A stretch of DNA of 64,000 nt from Natronococcus sp. A-GB7 (GCF_029688865.1 NZ_JARUKV010000004.1:160460-224459), one strand, 5' to 3'. Shown: positions 33,304-42,751, counted from the stretch's first letter. Program-made: numbers and translations. The notes: a model not told the origin generated them from the sequence alone.

Positions 33304-34710
33304 ATGGAGACGCTTGAGACGGATTACCTGGTAGTGGGTGCCGGGGCGTCGGGGATGACGTTTACGGACACGCTGATCGGCGAGTCCGACGCCGATGTCG
33401 TGATTGTGGACCGGCGGGCGAATCCGGGTGGCCACTGGAACGACGCCTACCCGTTCGTGCGGCTCCACCAGCCGTCTGCGGTCTACGGGGTCAACTCGCG
33501 GCGGCTCGGCAACGACGAGATCGACGAGGTTGGTCCCAACGCCGGCTTCTACGAGCGGGCGACCGGCGCGGAGATCTGCGGCTACTACCGCCGCGTGCTC
33601 GACCAGGAGCTGCTGGGCTCGGGACAGGTCCGCTTTTTCGGCACGTCCAACTACATCGGTCCCGAGGGGGGCCGCCATCGGTTCGAGTCGCGGCTGACCG
33701 GCGAGACGACCGAGGTGACGGTCCGCCGCCGGGTCGTGGACGCCACCTACGTGGAATCGCCCATCCCCGCAACTCATACGCCACCGTTCGACGTCGACCC
33801 GGACGTGCGGCTGGTCACCCCCAACGAGCTCGTCGACCTCACCGATCCAGCCGACGGGTTCACCGTCATTGGGGCGGGGAAGACGTCGATGGACACCTGC
33901 GGCTGGCTGCTTAACAACGGCGTGCCATCGGCCGAGATCCGGTGGATTCGACCACGCGACCCATGGACGCATCAAAGGCGACATATGCAAACCCTGGAGC
34001 TAGTGCCGTCGTTAATGGAATGGGCTTCGCTGCGGATGGAAGCCGCCGCGAAGGCCGAAGACGTCCCCGATTTTTTCCGACGGCTCGAAGCCAGCGGGGT
34101 GGTCGTCCCGCTCGACCCCGAGATCGAACCCGAAACCTGGCGCGGGGCAATCCTCAGCCAGGACGAACGCGACGACCTGCGCCGGATCCGCAACGTCATC
34201 CGTCAGGGGTACGTCCAGTGTCTCGAGGCCGACCGTATCGTGCTCGACGACGGGACCGTGCCCACCGACCTACAGCACGTGCACGTCGACTGCACCGCCC
34301 ACGGAGTCAAAACCCCCCCGGTGCGGCCGGTCTTCGGACCCGACCGGATCACCCTGCAGTATACTATCATCCCCGTTTCGTTCAGTGCCGCGATCACCGC
34401 CTACGTCGAGTCGACCCGCGACGACGACGCGGAGAAAAACCGGCTGTGCCCGCCCAATCCGCTTACCGGTGACGCGGAGGACTTGATCCAATATACTCTC
34501 ATCGGCCAACGGGCTCGCGCCGCGTGGCGAGAGGAACCCGACATCGAGGACTGGCTCCAACACTGTCGGATCGGCTTCGTTCAGGGTGTCCACGATCACC
34601 TCGATGACCCACGTATACAGGACGCGCTCGAGCGGATCGCCGAGTGCCAAAAATCGGCAATTGCCAACCTCGAGCGACTCCGCGAACTCGCCGAGACCTC
34701 GACCTCCTGA
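33304..34710 (+). CDS. FAD/NAD(P)-binding oxidoreductase, flavin monooxygenase-like
   Basis: The 468-aa protein begins with a Rossmann motif (YLVVGAGASGMTFTDTL, VIVDRRANPGGHWNDAYPFVRLHQP), typical of FAD-dependent monooxygenase-like enzymes. A second nucleotide-binding site lies near residue 190 (FTVIGAGKTSMDTC). The GGHW segment is the flavin-contacting part seen in FMO/BVMO relatives. No BVMO fingerprint was found. Substrate unknown. Such proteins are commoner in actinobacteria than in archaea, and the gene sits in a gene-poor accessory stretch, so lateral transfer is likely but inferred. Confidence 0.78.
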   Translation: METLETDYLVVGAGASGMTFTDTLIGESDADVVIVDRRANPGGHWNDAYPFVRLHQPSAVYGVNSRRLGNDEIDEVGPNAGFYERATGAEICGYYRRVLDQELLGSGQVRFFGTSNYIGPEGGRHRFESRLTGETTEVTVRRRVVDATYVESPIPATHTPPFDVDPDVRLVTPNELVDLTDPADGFTVIGAGKTSMDTCGWLLNNGVPSAEIRWIRPRDPWTHQRRHMQTLELVPSLMEWASLRMEAAAKAEDVPDFFRRLEASGVVVPLDPEIEPETWRGAILSQDERDDLRRIRNVIRQGYVQCLEADRIVLDDGTVPTDLQHVHVDCTAHGVKTPPVRPVFGPDRITLQYTIIPVSFSAAITAYVESTRDDDAEKNRLCPPNPLTGDAEDLIQYTLIGQRARAAWREEPDIEDWLQHCRIGFVQGVHDHLDDPRIQDALERIAECQKSAIANLERLRELAETSTS

Positions 34711-35019
34711 ACGGCTTTTCGAGAACGATCCTGTCCCGACTGACGTGGGCGTCAGGCCGTCCCCTGTGCAAGCCGGTGCCCTGAGTGGCGTGCGGTGACC
34801 GATACGCGCCCTGTCTCTCGTACGCTCTGCCTAACCTATCCGGTAGCTGGTAGAAAGCGCGTGCAAGACATAGAGGGATGGCTGCAGCACGATATTATCC
34901 GTCGAGATCAGTGTGAGAGTGTTCTGCGACGTATTCATGTGTTCTGTGTGATTTCGATAGAAACGTGCCGTTCGTCGGTTCGAGAAACCTATTTGCTCCT
35001 TGCTAGCGTATAACGTTCG
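34711..35019. other. Intergenic region without a recognisable gene
   Basis: These 309 bases between two accessory genes hold no supported frame. An AT-richer tail (about 34960-35019, including TATTTGCTCC and GCGTATAACG) is probably the promoter of the epimerase at 35020. Confidence 0.5.
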
Positions 35020-36048
35020 ATGAAATATTTTGTCACTGGTTCGACCGGATTGATCGGATCACACGTAACGACGGACCTTCTCGCAGCCGGTCACGATGTA
35101 GTTGCGCTGACCCGCTCGCGATCGAACGCGAGTCACCTGCCCGAGGCGGTCACGGTGGTCGAAGGCGACATCACCGACAAAGAGAGTATGCGGGATGCGA
35201 TGGCCGGTGTGGACGGCGTGTTCCACATTGCCGCGTGGTTTTATGTTGGCCCGGGCCCTCGAAACGTCGAAAAAGCCGAACGGATCAACGTGGAGGGGAC
35301 CCGGAACGTACTCGAGCTGATGGAGGAGCTGGAAATTCCGAAGGGCGTCTACACCAGCACGATCGGCGTCTATCCGTTCCGAGAGTTCGATTATATCGAC
35401 GAAACGGTCGAGCCGAACTGCCCGGAATCAGCCGTGTACAATCGGACGAAATGGGAGGCTCACTACGAAGTCGCCAAACCGCTGATGGAGGATGGACTCC
35501 CGCTCGTCATCGTTCAGCCGGGTATCGTCTACGGTCCAGGAGACAAGTCGTACGGATCTATTCGCGGCATGTTCCGGAGCTACCTTCAGGGCGATCTTCC
35601 GATGATCCCCCGGGGCCACTACGCACCCTGGGACCACGTCGGAGATATCGCTGACGGACACCGTCGGGCGATGGAGCATGGGACGCCCGGCGAAACGTAT
35701 ATCATATCGGGGAAACCCCGTCACGTTGTCGACGTACTCGAGTGTGCCGAGGAGATAACGGGCGTTCCGGTCCCCCGAGTCGTCTCCCCGATGGTGTTCG
35801 CAGGGCTCGCCAGGATACTGGGAGTAATAGAACGGATCGTCACGCCGCCAGAAGGATTCGAAGCCGAGTCCCTCCGGTTTTTCACCGGCGTGCAGTGGCC
35901 GGTGGACAACAGCAAGGCGTTCGAAGAGCTGGGAATTACACACCGCTCTCTCGAGGAAGGCCTCCGCGACTATCTGGATTGGGAAATGGCCCAGCCGGAG
36001 ATGCGGGGTGATACGGAAGGCGAGACTCGAGAAGTTGCTCGCCTCTAG
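35020..36048 (+). CDS. Extended SDR: NAD-dependent epimerase/dehydratase
   Basis: The 342-aa protein starts MKYFVTGSTGLIGSHV (TGxxGxxG), has VEGDITDKESM, GVFHIAAWF and the active-site pair YNRTK (YxxxK) with STIGVY upstream supplying the Ser/Thr. It is an extended short-chain dehydrogenase, like nucleotide-sugar epimerases or hydroxysteroid/dihydroflavonol reductases; GPGDKSYG fits the latter more than sugar epimerases. Substrate unknown. Codon use is slightly less GC-rich than core genes. It may function with the upstream flavin oxidoreductase, but they are 309 bp apart. Confidence 0.85.
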   Translation: MKYFVTGSTGLIGSHVTTDLLAAGHDVVALTRSRSNASHLPEAVTVVEGDITDKESMRDAMAGVDGVFHIAAWFYVGPGPRNVEKAERINVEGTRNVLELMEELEIPKGVYTSTIGVYPFREFDYIDETVEPNCPESAVYNRTKWEAHYEVAKPLMEDGLPLVIVQPGIVYGPGDKSYGSIRGMFRSYLQGDLPMIPRGHYAPWDHVGDIADGHRRAMEHGTPGETYIISGKPRHVVDVLECAEEITGVPVPRVVSPMVFAGLARILGVIERIVTPPEGFEAESLRFFTGVQWPVDNSKAFEELGITHRSLEEGLRDYLDWEMAQPEMRGDTEGETREVARL

Positions 36049-36753
36049 TGACGGCTTTCATCAGTTCGATGGGTAGGGGAGGCGCAGATGATGAAAACGC
36101 GCCTCGTACTTACCGATCACTGACTCTCGTAGGTCGGCTCTCACCTCCGACGTTCGCGCTCTGTACTCAACAGACCAGTCGTATCAGATACTGAGGATCG
36201 CAGTAGAGCTACGGTTCCGGAAAGCGGAGCGGTATCACTCTCCGGGGGTTCGTACCGTGTGACGTCGAGAACGAGAAAACCGGTGTGTCCGAGTGACAAA
36301 GCTTATGCCGGAACCCCTCCGCATTATTTTTTGCAGGGAGCGTGTGACAACGAAGGGTGCAGCCGATTCGGTTCGGCTCGCTGTTTTCCGGAAGTGGTCC
36401 GTTCTACAGCGGTAGCTCGTGTATCGTCCCGTCAGGTTGGAACGGGCCTCTTCGGAGCGGACAAGTATGGCAACCAGTACGACCGTGATCGGGAGGCCGT
36501 CCCCACGATCGTCTATAGCGGACCATGGGTTCTCGCATCCCGACGTGACCAACGCAACCGCCTCGACGAGAGTTCCGTCGATCTCGAGCGACCGCGAACC
36601 ACAAAGCAGATATCGAACCCCCGGAACCGTCCACCTGGTCGGGGCTGCACGGCGTGTAAGGTGACGCTCGTTCCGACCCTCCTGTTTACGTCCGAAACCG
36701 TTTGAGAGCGTGCGCTCCGCTCGAGGAGAGAGTGCGACCGGAGAAGGGATCGA
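36049..36753. other. Long non-coding stretch
   Basis: About 700 bases without a convincing gene. Frames at 36259-36705 (+) and 36235-36552 (-) lack GC3 bias and family features. A TATA-like AAAGCTTATGC (36299-36309) is followed by a T-run (ATTATTTTTTGC, 36324-36335), which could end or start a short transcript. It may be the decayed remains of an accessory insertion. Confidence 0.5.
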
Positions 36754-36855
36754 CTACTCGTCGTCTCGGCCGCGGTTCCAGACGTTCGTCACGGACTCGC
36801 CGGCGGGCGGCGTGTGACTGACGTCTTTCATGGTCTGGGTGGTGTGTTCTGACAT
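36754..36855 (-). CDS. 33-aa haloarchaeal micro-protein
   Basis: ATG 36855 to TAG 36754-36756 on the minus strand encodes MSEHTTQTMKDVSHTPPAGE followed by SVTNVWNRGRDDE. The codons are GC3-rich, and the DVSHTPP motif with an acidic end looks like short haloarchaeal peptides seen elsewhere. A clear AT-rich promoter region lies at 36890-36940 upstream. Function unknown; the small size keeps confidence moderate. Confidence 0.45.
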   Translation of the reverse strand: MSEHTTQTMKDVSHTPPAGESVTNVWNRGRDDE

Positions 36856-36977
36856 GGTACCGGTTCTTCCGATCGATCAGTTATAGCTGTTTCGGCAGGT
36901 GAATAATTAAAATATAATGTGTTTATACACCATAGTACGCGGTATCATCCGTACCCGAAGAGACAGGAAGTGTAGGC

Positions 36978-37277
36978 CTACGCGCTCGTAATGCGGATCT
37001 CGCCGTCGGCCGTAACGGTGACCAAACAGTCGCTGTACTCGAAGGTTACCGAGCCACCGGTTCGGAGGCCGTCGGCTCGCGGCTCGAACAGTCGCTCGAG
37101 TGCGTCGGCGTTGACGGCGTAGTGTAGCGGCTCGAGTTCCGTCGCGTCGGTCCCGCGATAGGTCGCGACCGCCTCCGCGATCGTGACGCTGAGCGGGTCG
37201 GTGTCGAGTCGGTCGTACTGGACGACGTAGCAGTCGTTCGTCGATGCGGAGAGCGGTTGCGGTGTCGTTTCAGTCAT
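36978..37277 (-). CDS. HalOD1 output-domain protein
   Basis: The 99-aa protein matches the HalOD1 pattern: VVQYDRLDTDPLSVTIAEAVATYRG, TELEPLHYAVNADALERLF and GGSVTFEYSDCLVTVTADGEIRI. HalOD1 is a haloarchaeal output domain of unknown biochemistry found alone or fused to receivers. It lies just downstream of the large PAS/GAF/Bat regulator on the same strand (98-bp gap), so a regulatory link is plausible. ATG 37277 is the clear start. Confidence 0.85.
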   Translation of the reverse strand: MTETTPQPLSASTNDCYVVQYDRLDTDPLSVTIAEAVATYRGTDATELEPLHYAVNADALERLFEPRADGLRTGGSVTFEYSDCLVTVTADGEIRITSA

Positions 37278-37374
37278 GGTTCCCCACTGTGAGTCGTCGA
37301 CGACTCTTCTCGACTGGGAGCAAAGAGTCTACTCGTTAACCGTATAACGGCGGGTGATCGTGGGGGTTAACTGA

Positions 37375-40300
37375 TTAACCGTCGATCGTCGCCCCCTCGA
37401 ACAGCGTCGCGAGGAGCTTTCGCTCGACGGATCGCACGTGCTTGTGAAACGCCGGCGGCGAGATCGAAAGCGAGTCCGCGACGGCCTCGCCCGTCGTCCG
37501 CCGGGGCCACTCGAAGAACCCGCTGTGGTACGCCGTCCGAACGACCTCCTGCTGTCGGGACGTGAGCTGGTCGAGTATCGCCTTCCGCGCCGGACCCCCG
37601 AGCGAAGCGCCGTCTCCGGACGGTCGATCCCGGCGAGCGACCATCGACGCCGAGAGGCCGCGACGGTTGATATCGGCCAGTACCGTTCGAAGCTCGACTC
37701 CGGCCGGGAGGTCGACGACCGCCCGGTGACCCGAGTCGTCGCTGACGAGTTCCCGTAGCGTGGCACCGTGGTCGGCGACGATCCTGCCGAGAAACGGCCC
37801 CGTTACTCGGAGCTGGACGAGCGTCTGTCGGTCCGAGTCGGTGAGCACGACCGGGTCGTCGATTCCGTCGACGGACGCGTCGATATCCTCGCCATCGATT
37901 GGAGGCTCGAGGGAGACGAACGCGAGCGCGCTGTCGTCGTCCTGTAGCGTCGCCCCTTCGAACGCGACGCGACGGTCGAGTCGGTCCGCGAACCGACACA
38001 GCGGCGAATCGGCTCCGAGCTCGAGCTCGACCTCCGTGACTCGCTCCTCGAGCAGCGCGTTCTTTCGCTTGACGGCGTCGATCGTGTACGCGATGGTCTC
38101 GCCGAGATCCGCGAGCATCGACTCGAACGGATCGTCGAAGGCGTTCGGGTCGTCGCCGTACGCCGAGAGCACGCCGTAGAGGTGACCGTCGTAGACGAGC
38201 GGCACCGAGATCACCGACTGGAAGCTCCGCGAGAGCGCCTCGGTTCGCCACGTTCCGTCCCCCACGCTGTCGGCGACGTTGTCGACGACGACCGAACGCC
38301 GGGTCCGAACCGCTCTGCCGGCCGGCTCCGCGGCGGAGTCGTCGACGGCGGTCGCCGTGACCGCCTCGAGATAGCCCCGATCGAGCCCGGCGTGGCTCCG
38401 CGGTCGGATCCGGCCACCGCTCGGGTCGGGCTCCCCGATCCAGGCGAACGAGCAGCCCTCGGTTTCGGCGAGTCTGGTACAGACGCCGCGCTCGATCTCC
38501 TCGCGTGAGTCGGCCCGCAGCAGGTGTTCCTCGACATCCTGGCGGACCTGTTTCGACTCGTTTACCCGCTCGAGATATCGGTTCTGTCGTTTCAGCTCCT
38601 GTTCGCTGTCGTGGAGTCGACGGGTACGTCCGATCCGGTCGAGGGCCGCCTTCGCCGTCGTCGCGAACAGCTTCACAAGCTCGACGGTGTCCTCGTCGTA
38701 CTGATCGGCGACGGTCGACACCGCGGCGAAGACCCCGTGCTCGCCGAGGGGAATGTAGAGGCCGCTCCTGACGTCCGTCGACTCGTCGTAGACCAGCTCC
38801 GACTCTCGAACGTCCTTGAAGACCGACGGCGTGCCAGTGACGAACGTCTCCCACGTGATCCCCTCGTCGGGCTCGAAGCGCGGCGGAGCGCCGATCGCTC
38901 GCTCGAGGTCGCTCGAGTACGCGGCTGGCGAGAGCTCGTTGTGCTGTTCGTCGAACCGGAAGACGATACTGTCAAGATCGAGCACGTCGTCGGCGACGGC
39001 GACGATGTACTCACAGGCTTCGTCTTTCGAGTCGACGGTCAGCAGGTGACTAGTCGCCTCGTGGAGGGCGCTGAGCGCATCCCGGTACTGGACCCGTTCG
39101 GTTACGTCGATCGCGACGCCGATCACCCGCGTGACCTCGCCGTCCTCGACGATCGGTCGGTACCACGACTCGAAGACCCGATCGAGGACTCGGCGCTGGC
39201 CGTGGACGGACTCGCCCTCGAGGGCCGCACGCGCATCGGCGCGAATCGCGGGGTACTCCTCGAAGAGCTCGAAGAACGACTCGCCGATGGCCTCTGTCGA
39301 CTCGAAGCCGACGTTCTCGAGACCGCGCCCCTCCGAGAGCGTGACCGTCCCCTCGGCGTCGATGACGTAGTGGATAACCGGCGCGTTCTCGACGACCATT
39401 CGCAGCCGTTCGGTCCGCTCGGCCAGTTCCTGCTCTCGCTCGATCCGGTCGGTGATATCCCTGAAGTACACCGAGAGACCGGTTTCGGAGGGGTAGGCGT
39501 GGATCTCCATCCAGATGTCGAGCGACTCGGAGTACCGCTCCCAGGAGACTCGCTCCTGGTGCTCCATCGCGTCGGCGAACCGGTCGAACAGCTCCGAGTG
39601 AAACCCGTGGGGGAACAGCTCCCGAACGTCGGCGCCGAGCAGCTCCGATCGCGACCGACCCAGCAGCTCCTCGGCCCGGCCGTTGACGTAGGTGAACCGC
39701 CAGTCCGTATCGAGCGCGTAGAAGGCGTCGCTGACCCGTTCGAACGACTCGGACAGTTCCCGCTCGGCGCGGTGAGAGCGGGTGACGTCCCGTATCGACG
39801 CGACCACGCCGACGACGGGGCCCTCGAGGAGGTTCGTGAGGACCGCCTCGTGAACGCGCCAGCCGTCCTCGCCGCGATAACGGTAGGAGACGGTTCGCGT
39901 TTCGCCCGGCCGATCGCTCCGGACGGCGTCGACAGAGTCGTCGACGGTCGCCCTGTCCTCGGGGTGAATCCCCTCGAACAGTCGGTCCCTCCCGAGTTCG
40001 GGTGCCTCGAGTCCGGTGACGCGCTCGAGACCGGGGCTGGCGTAGGTGAGTCGCCCCGACGGGTCGAAGACGAGCAGCAGGTCCGACGAACACTCGAGCA
40101 GCGATCGGTACCACGCCTCGTCGTCGCCGGTCGGCGCGCGGTCCGGCGAGTCACCCGCCACCAGCCGAAGCCGGCGCTCGAGCAGTGCCGGTCGCTCGCT
40201 CGCTCGCGCACCGACGACGTCGGTCGCACCGTCGGCGAGCAGTCCCTCGACATCGGTCTCGAGGACGTCGTCGGCGACGTAGACGAGAGGGGTCCGGTCG

Positions 40301-40509
40301 TCGATTTCACGGACGGCGGTTCGATCGTTCGTCAGAACGCAGTCGACGGCGTCGGGTTGCTCGGGCGCGAGGTCGGGATCCTCGCCGGTAACCGCTCGAA
40401 ATCCGCCCCGATCCTCGAGGGCGGTCGTCACTGTCTCGGCCCAAGGGTCGGCGCCGACGACGAGCACGCGAACCGGCCTCCCCCCGGCCACCTCGAGTCC
40501 GGCATCCAT
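37375..40509 (-). CDS. Bat-type multidomain regulator: receiver-like, PAS x3, GAF x2, HTH_10
   Basis: The 1044-aa protein has, in order, a receiver-like domain (VRVLVVGADPWAETV, about 10-110, without the usual acidic phospho-acceptor context), three PAS domains (about 125-490), two GAF domains (about 500-820), the bacterio-opsin-activator domain and a C-terminal HTH_10 (LDQLTSRQQEVVRTAYHSGF and SPPAFHKHVRSVERKLL). Bat in Halobacterium controls bacteriorhodopsin genes under oxygen and light; this paralogue's targets are unknown. ATG 40509 is chosen over 40554 because a TATA box lies about 26 bp upstream, implying a leaderless transcript. Confidence 0.9.
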   Translation of the reverse strand: MDAGLEVAGGRPVRVLVVGADPWAETVTTALEDRGGFRAVTGEDPDLAPEQPDAVDCVLTNDRTAVREIDDRTPLVYVADDVLETDVEGLLADGATDVVGARASERPALLERRLRLVAGDSPDRAPTGDDEAWYRSLLECSSDLLLVFDPSGRLTYASPGLERVTGLEAPELGRDRLFEGIHPEDRATVDDSVDAVRSDRPGETRTVSYRYRGEDGWRVHEAVLTNLLEGPVVGVVASIRDVTRSHRAERELSESFERVSDAFYALDTDWRFTYVNGRAEELLGRSRSELLGADVRELFPHGFHSELFDRFADAMEHQERVSWERYSESLDIWMEIHAYPSETGLSVYFRDITDRIEREQELAERTERLRMVVENAPVIHYVIDAEGTVTLSEGRGLENVGFESTEAIGESFFELFEEYPAIRADARAALEGESVHGQRRVLDRVFESWYRPIVEDGEVTRVIGVAIDVTERVQYRDALSALHEATSHLLTVDSKDEACEYIVAVADDVLDLDSIVFRFDEQHNELSPAAYSSDLERAIGAPPRFEPDEGITWETFVTGTPSVFKDVRESELVYDESTDVRSGLYIPLGEHGVFAAVSTVADQYDEDTVELVKLFATTAKAALDRIGRTRRLHDSEQELKRQNRYLERVNESKQVRQDVEEHLLRADSREEIERGVCTRLAETEGCSFAWIGEPDPSGGRIRPRSHAGLDRGYLEAVTATAVDDSAAEPAGRAVRTRRSVVVDNVADSVGDGTWRTEALSRSFQSVISVPLVYDGHLYGVLSAYGDDPNAFDDPFESMLADLGETIAYTIDAVKRKNALLEERVTEVELELGADSPLCRFADRLDRRVAFEGATLQDDDSALAFVSLEPPIDGEDIDASVDGIDDPVVLTDSDRQTLVQLRVTGPFLGRIVADHGATLRELVSDDSGHRAVVDLPAGVELRTVLADINRRGLSASMVARRDRPSGDGASLGGPARKAILDQLTSRQQEVVRTAYHSGFFEWPRRTTGEAVADSLSISPPAFHKHVRSVERKLLATLFEGATIDG

Positions 40510-40530
40510 ACCCTCGCTGGGATCGGCGCG

Positions 40531-40540
40531 GATAAAAACG
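40531..40540 (-). promoter_or_regulatory. TATA box of the Bat-type regulator (leaderless)
   Basis: The minus strand reads CGTTTTTATC, centred about 26 bp upstream of ATG 40509. This is the archaeal TATA-to-start distance, so transcription should begin at or next to the start codon. It also argues against the ATG at 40554, which lies upstream of this box. Confidence 0.55.
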
Positions 40541-40589
40541 TCGCGACGGTTCAATCGGACGCGGGCGACGGGGTCGTCCGCGGAACGGC

Positions 40590-42257
40590 TCAGTAGCCGA
40601 TCGGCGTTCCGTCCTTGCGCGGCTCGGTCGCGCCCGAGAGCGTCTCGCCTCGCCGACGGACGGCCTGTGCGCCGCCGAACATCACGGGCGGGAGGACGCC
40701 GACGTCGTGGCCCTTGCGGGCGAGCTTCGCGGCGTTTGGCAGCCGTTCCTCGATTCCCAGACTGCCGTCCTCGCGGTAGCGCCAGCGCGGTCGATCGAGC
40801 GCCTCCTGGAGGTCCATCCCGTAGTCGACGAGATTCGAGAGCACCTGGACGTGGCCCTGGGGCTGCATGTAGCCGCCCATGACGCCGAACGCGAGCCAGT
40901 CGTCCTCGTCGAGTTTCGCGATCGCCGGAACCAGCGTGTGGAACGGCCGCTTTCCGGGCTCGAGGCTGTTGGGGTGGTCGGGGTCGAGCGAGAACGACGC
41001 GCCGCGGTTCTGGAGCGCGATCCCGGTGTCGCCCGCGACCAGCCCGCTGCCGAAGCCGGCGAACCGCGAGTTGATGTACGAGACGAGGTTCCCCTCCTCG
41101 TCACCGACCGTGAGCAGGACGGTGTCGGCGTCCTCGGCCGCCTTCGTCGGGACCCCCACTTCGGGATCCTGGATCGGCGAGTCGCCGATCGCCGCGGCGC
41201 GCTCGCGGGCGTACTCTTTCGAGGCCAGCGGCGGGGCCTCCTCGAACTCGGGATCGGTAATGTAGTGGTGGCCGTCGACGAACGCGAGCTTCATCGCCTC
41301 CGCGAAGGCGTGGACGCGCTCGGGCGAGTCGTAGTCGTGCTCGCCGGCGCCGATTTCCTCGGCGATGTTGAGCGCCTCGAGCGCGACCAGTCCCTGGTTG
41401 TTCGGCGGGAGCTCGTACACCTCGACTCCGTTGTAGGTCGTGCTGACGGGCTCGACGAACTCCGGCGAGAACTCCTGGAGGTCCTCGTGGGTCATGAAGC
41501 CGCCCGCGGACTGGATCTCCTCGACGATCTCGTCGGCGATCTCGCCCTCGTAGAAGGCGTCCGCACCCTCGTCGGCGATCCGCTGCAGGGAGTCACCCAG
41601 CCGCGGCAGCGTGACCGTTTGCCCGACGTCGGGCGCCTCGCCGTCGAAGAGGTACGCCTCGCGGGCGTTCTCGTCGGTGAAGAGCTCCTCGGCGCCCGCC
41701 CAGTGGCCGGCGATGATCGGCGAGACGGGGTAGCCCTCCGTCGCGTAGCCGATCGCGGGCTCGAGTGCGTCGGCGAGCGACAGCTCTCCGAGCTCCTCGA
41801 CGGTAGCCTCCCAGCCCCGCGCGGTCCCGGGGACCGTCACGGCGTGGGGGCCGAGAAACGGCATCTCGAGGTCGTCGCCGCCGGCGTCGCCGTCGACGGC
41901 GTACCCCCTCGATTCGGGATAGTACTGCGAGACGTCGTCGGCCTCCTCGAGGGCGCCTCGTACGTTCTCGATCGTCGCCTCGGCGGGCGCGGGACCACAG
42001 GAACGCATGGCGCCGACCTCGCCGTCGGCCGTGCGGTACAGCGCGAAGACGTCTCCGCCCAGCCCCGTCGAGGTCGGTTCGACGACGTTGAGCGCGGCCG
42101 CGGTCGCGACTGCGGCGTCGAAGGCGTTCCCGCCCTCCCGCAGGATCGACAGGCCGGCCTCCGCCGCGAGGGGCTGGCTGGTCGCGACCATCCCGCGGTT
42201 GGCGTAGGCCGTCGAGCGTCTCGAGTCGAATCGGTCGGGATCGACGTCGGTGTCCAT
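40590..42257 (-). CDS. ggt: Gamma-glutamyltransferase
   Basis: The 555-aa protein has the Ntn-hydrolase GGT layout: RGMVATSQPLAAEAGLSILREGGNAFDAA, GLGGDVFALYR, GPHAVTVPGTARGWE, and the processing site ADTVLLTVGDEEGNLVS, where T379 would become the N-terminal nucleophile of the small subunit. GIALQNRG and HTLVPAI follow. It transfers or hydrolyses gamma-glutamyl groups. There is no evident signal peptide, so unlike bacterial periplasmic GGT it may be cytoplasmic. Gamma-glutamylcysteine is the main haloarchaeal thiol and a possible substrate. ATG 42257 is leaderless by its TATA spacing. Confidence 0.93.
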   Translation of the reverse strand: MDTDVDPDRFDSRRSTAYANRGMVATSQPLAAEAGLSILREGGNAFDAAVATAAALNVVEPTSTGLGGDVFALYRTADGEVGAMRSCGPAPAEATIENVRGALEEADDVSQYYPESRGYAVDGDAGGDDLEMPFLGPHAVTVPGTARGWEATVEELGELSLADALEPAIGYATEGYPVSPIIAGHWAGAEELFTDENAREAYLFDGEAPDVGQTVTLPRLGDSLQRIADEGADAFYEGEIADEIVEEIQSAGGFMTHEDLQEFSPEFVEPVSTTYNGVEVYELPPNNQGLVALEALNIAEEIGAGEHDYDSPERVHAFAEAMKLAFVDGHHYITDPEFEEAPPLASKEYARERAAAIGDSPIQDPEVGVPTKAAEDADTVLLTVGDEEGNLVSYINSRFAGFGSGLVAGDTGIALQNRGASFSLDPDHPNSLEPGKRPFHTLVPAIAKLDEDDWLAFGVMGGYMQPQGHVQVLSNLVDYGMDLQEALDRPRWRYREDGSLGIEERLPNAAKLARKGHDVGVLPPVMFGGAQAVRRRGETLSGATEPRKDGTPIGY

Positions 42258-42280
42258 CGGTCGTGTACGGGACGGCTGCG

Positions 42281-42288
42281 ATAAAAAT
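42281..42288 (-). promoter_or_regulatory. TATA box of ggt (leaderless)
   Basis: The minus strand reads ATTTTTAT, centred about 27 bp upstream of ATG 42257, the spacing of a leaderless haloarchaeal promoter. It closely resembles the box before the Bat-type regulator downstream (TTTTTATC in each). Confidence 0.55.
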
Positions 42289-42322
42289 TCTGGCGGGTTC
42301 GGCGGCCACGAGACGCCGACGA

Positions 42323-42751
42323 TCAGACGACCGTCACGGGGGCGTCGACGCGTTTCGCGACGGCCTGGCAGACGCTCCTGGTGCTGATCCAGTTCGCACC
42401 GCCGTCGCGGGAGCCGAGTACCACGTGATCGACGTCGGCCTCGGCCGCGTAGTCAACGATCACCCCCGGCGGCTGGCCGTCCTCGAGGGCGGTCCGGACC
42501 TCGCGCCCGCGGTCCGCCGCGAGCGAGGTCGCCTCCTCGAGCAGTGCCGTTCCGTGCTCGCGGCTGGCTCGCGCGAACTCGAGGTACTGATCGGCCGAAC
42601 CGCCCGTTGCGTCGGCGTAAATGTAGGGGTGAGTCGGATCGAAGGCATGGAGGACGGTGATCGTCGCGTTCGGATACTCCGCGAGCGCGTAGTCGAAGGC
42701 CGCTCTCGAGGCCTCGGAGTCGTCGATCGCGACGAGGACGTGCCGACCCAT
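42323..42751 (-). CDS. Universal stress protein (UspA family)
   Basis: The 142-aa protein starts HVLVAIDDSEASRAAFDYAL and has VLHAFDP, a middle DVDHVVLGSRDG and ends RVDAPVTVV, the alpha/beta UspA fold. The ATP-binding G-2x-G-9x-G(S/T) loop is only partly kept (GSRDGGANWISTRSVCQ), so nucleotide binding is uncertain. ATG 42751 is used; the in-frame ATG at 42805 adds an unrelated basic stretch. Single-domain USPs are abundant in haloarchaea and their targets are mostly unknown. Confidence 0.88.
   Translation of the reverse strand: MGRHVLVAIDDSEASRAAFDYALAEYPNATITVLHAFDPTHPYIYADATGGSADQYLEFARASREHGTALLEEATSLAADRGREVRTALEDGQPPGVIVDYAAEADVDHVVLGSRDGGANWISTRSVCQAVAKRVDAPVTVV

Noticed and set aside
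36259..36705. 148-codon plus-strand frame
   Set aside because: No GC3 bias, no motif and biased amino-acid mix; the region looks non-coding.
38524..40596. 690-codon plus-strand frame
   Set aside because: Antisense of the Bat-type regulator; no domain resemblance.
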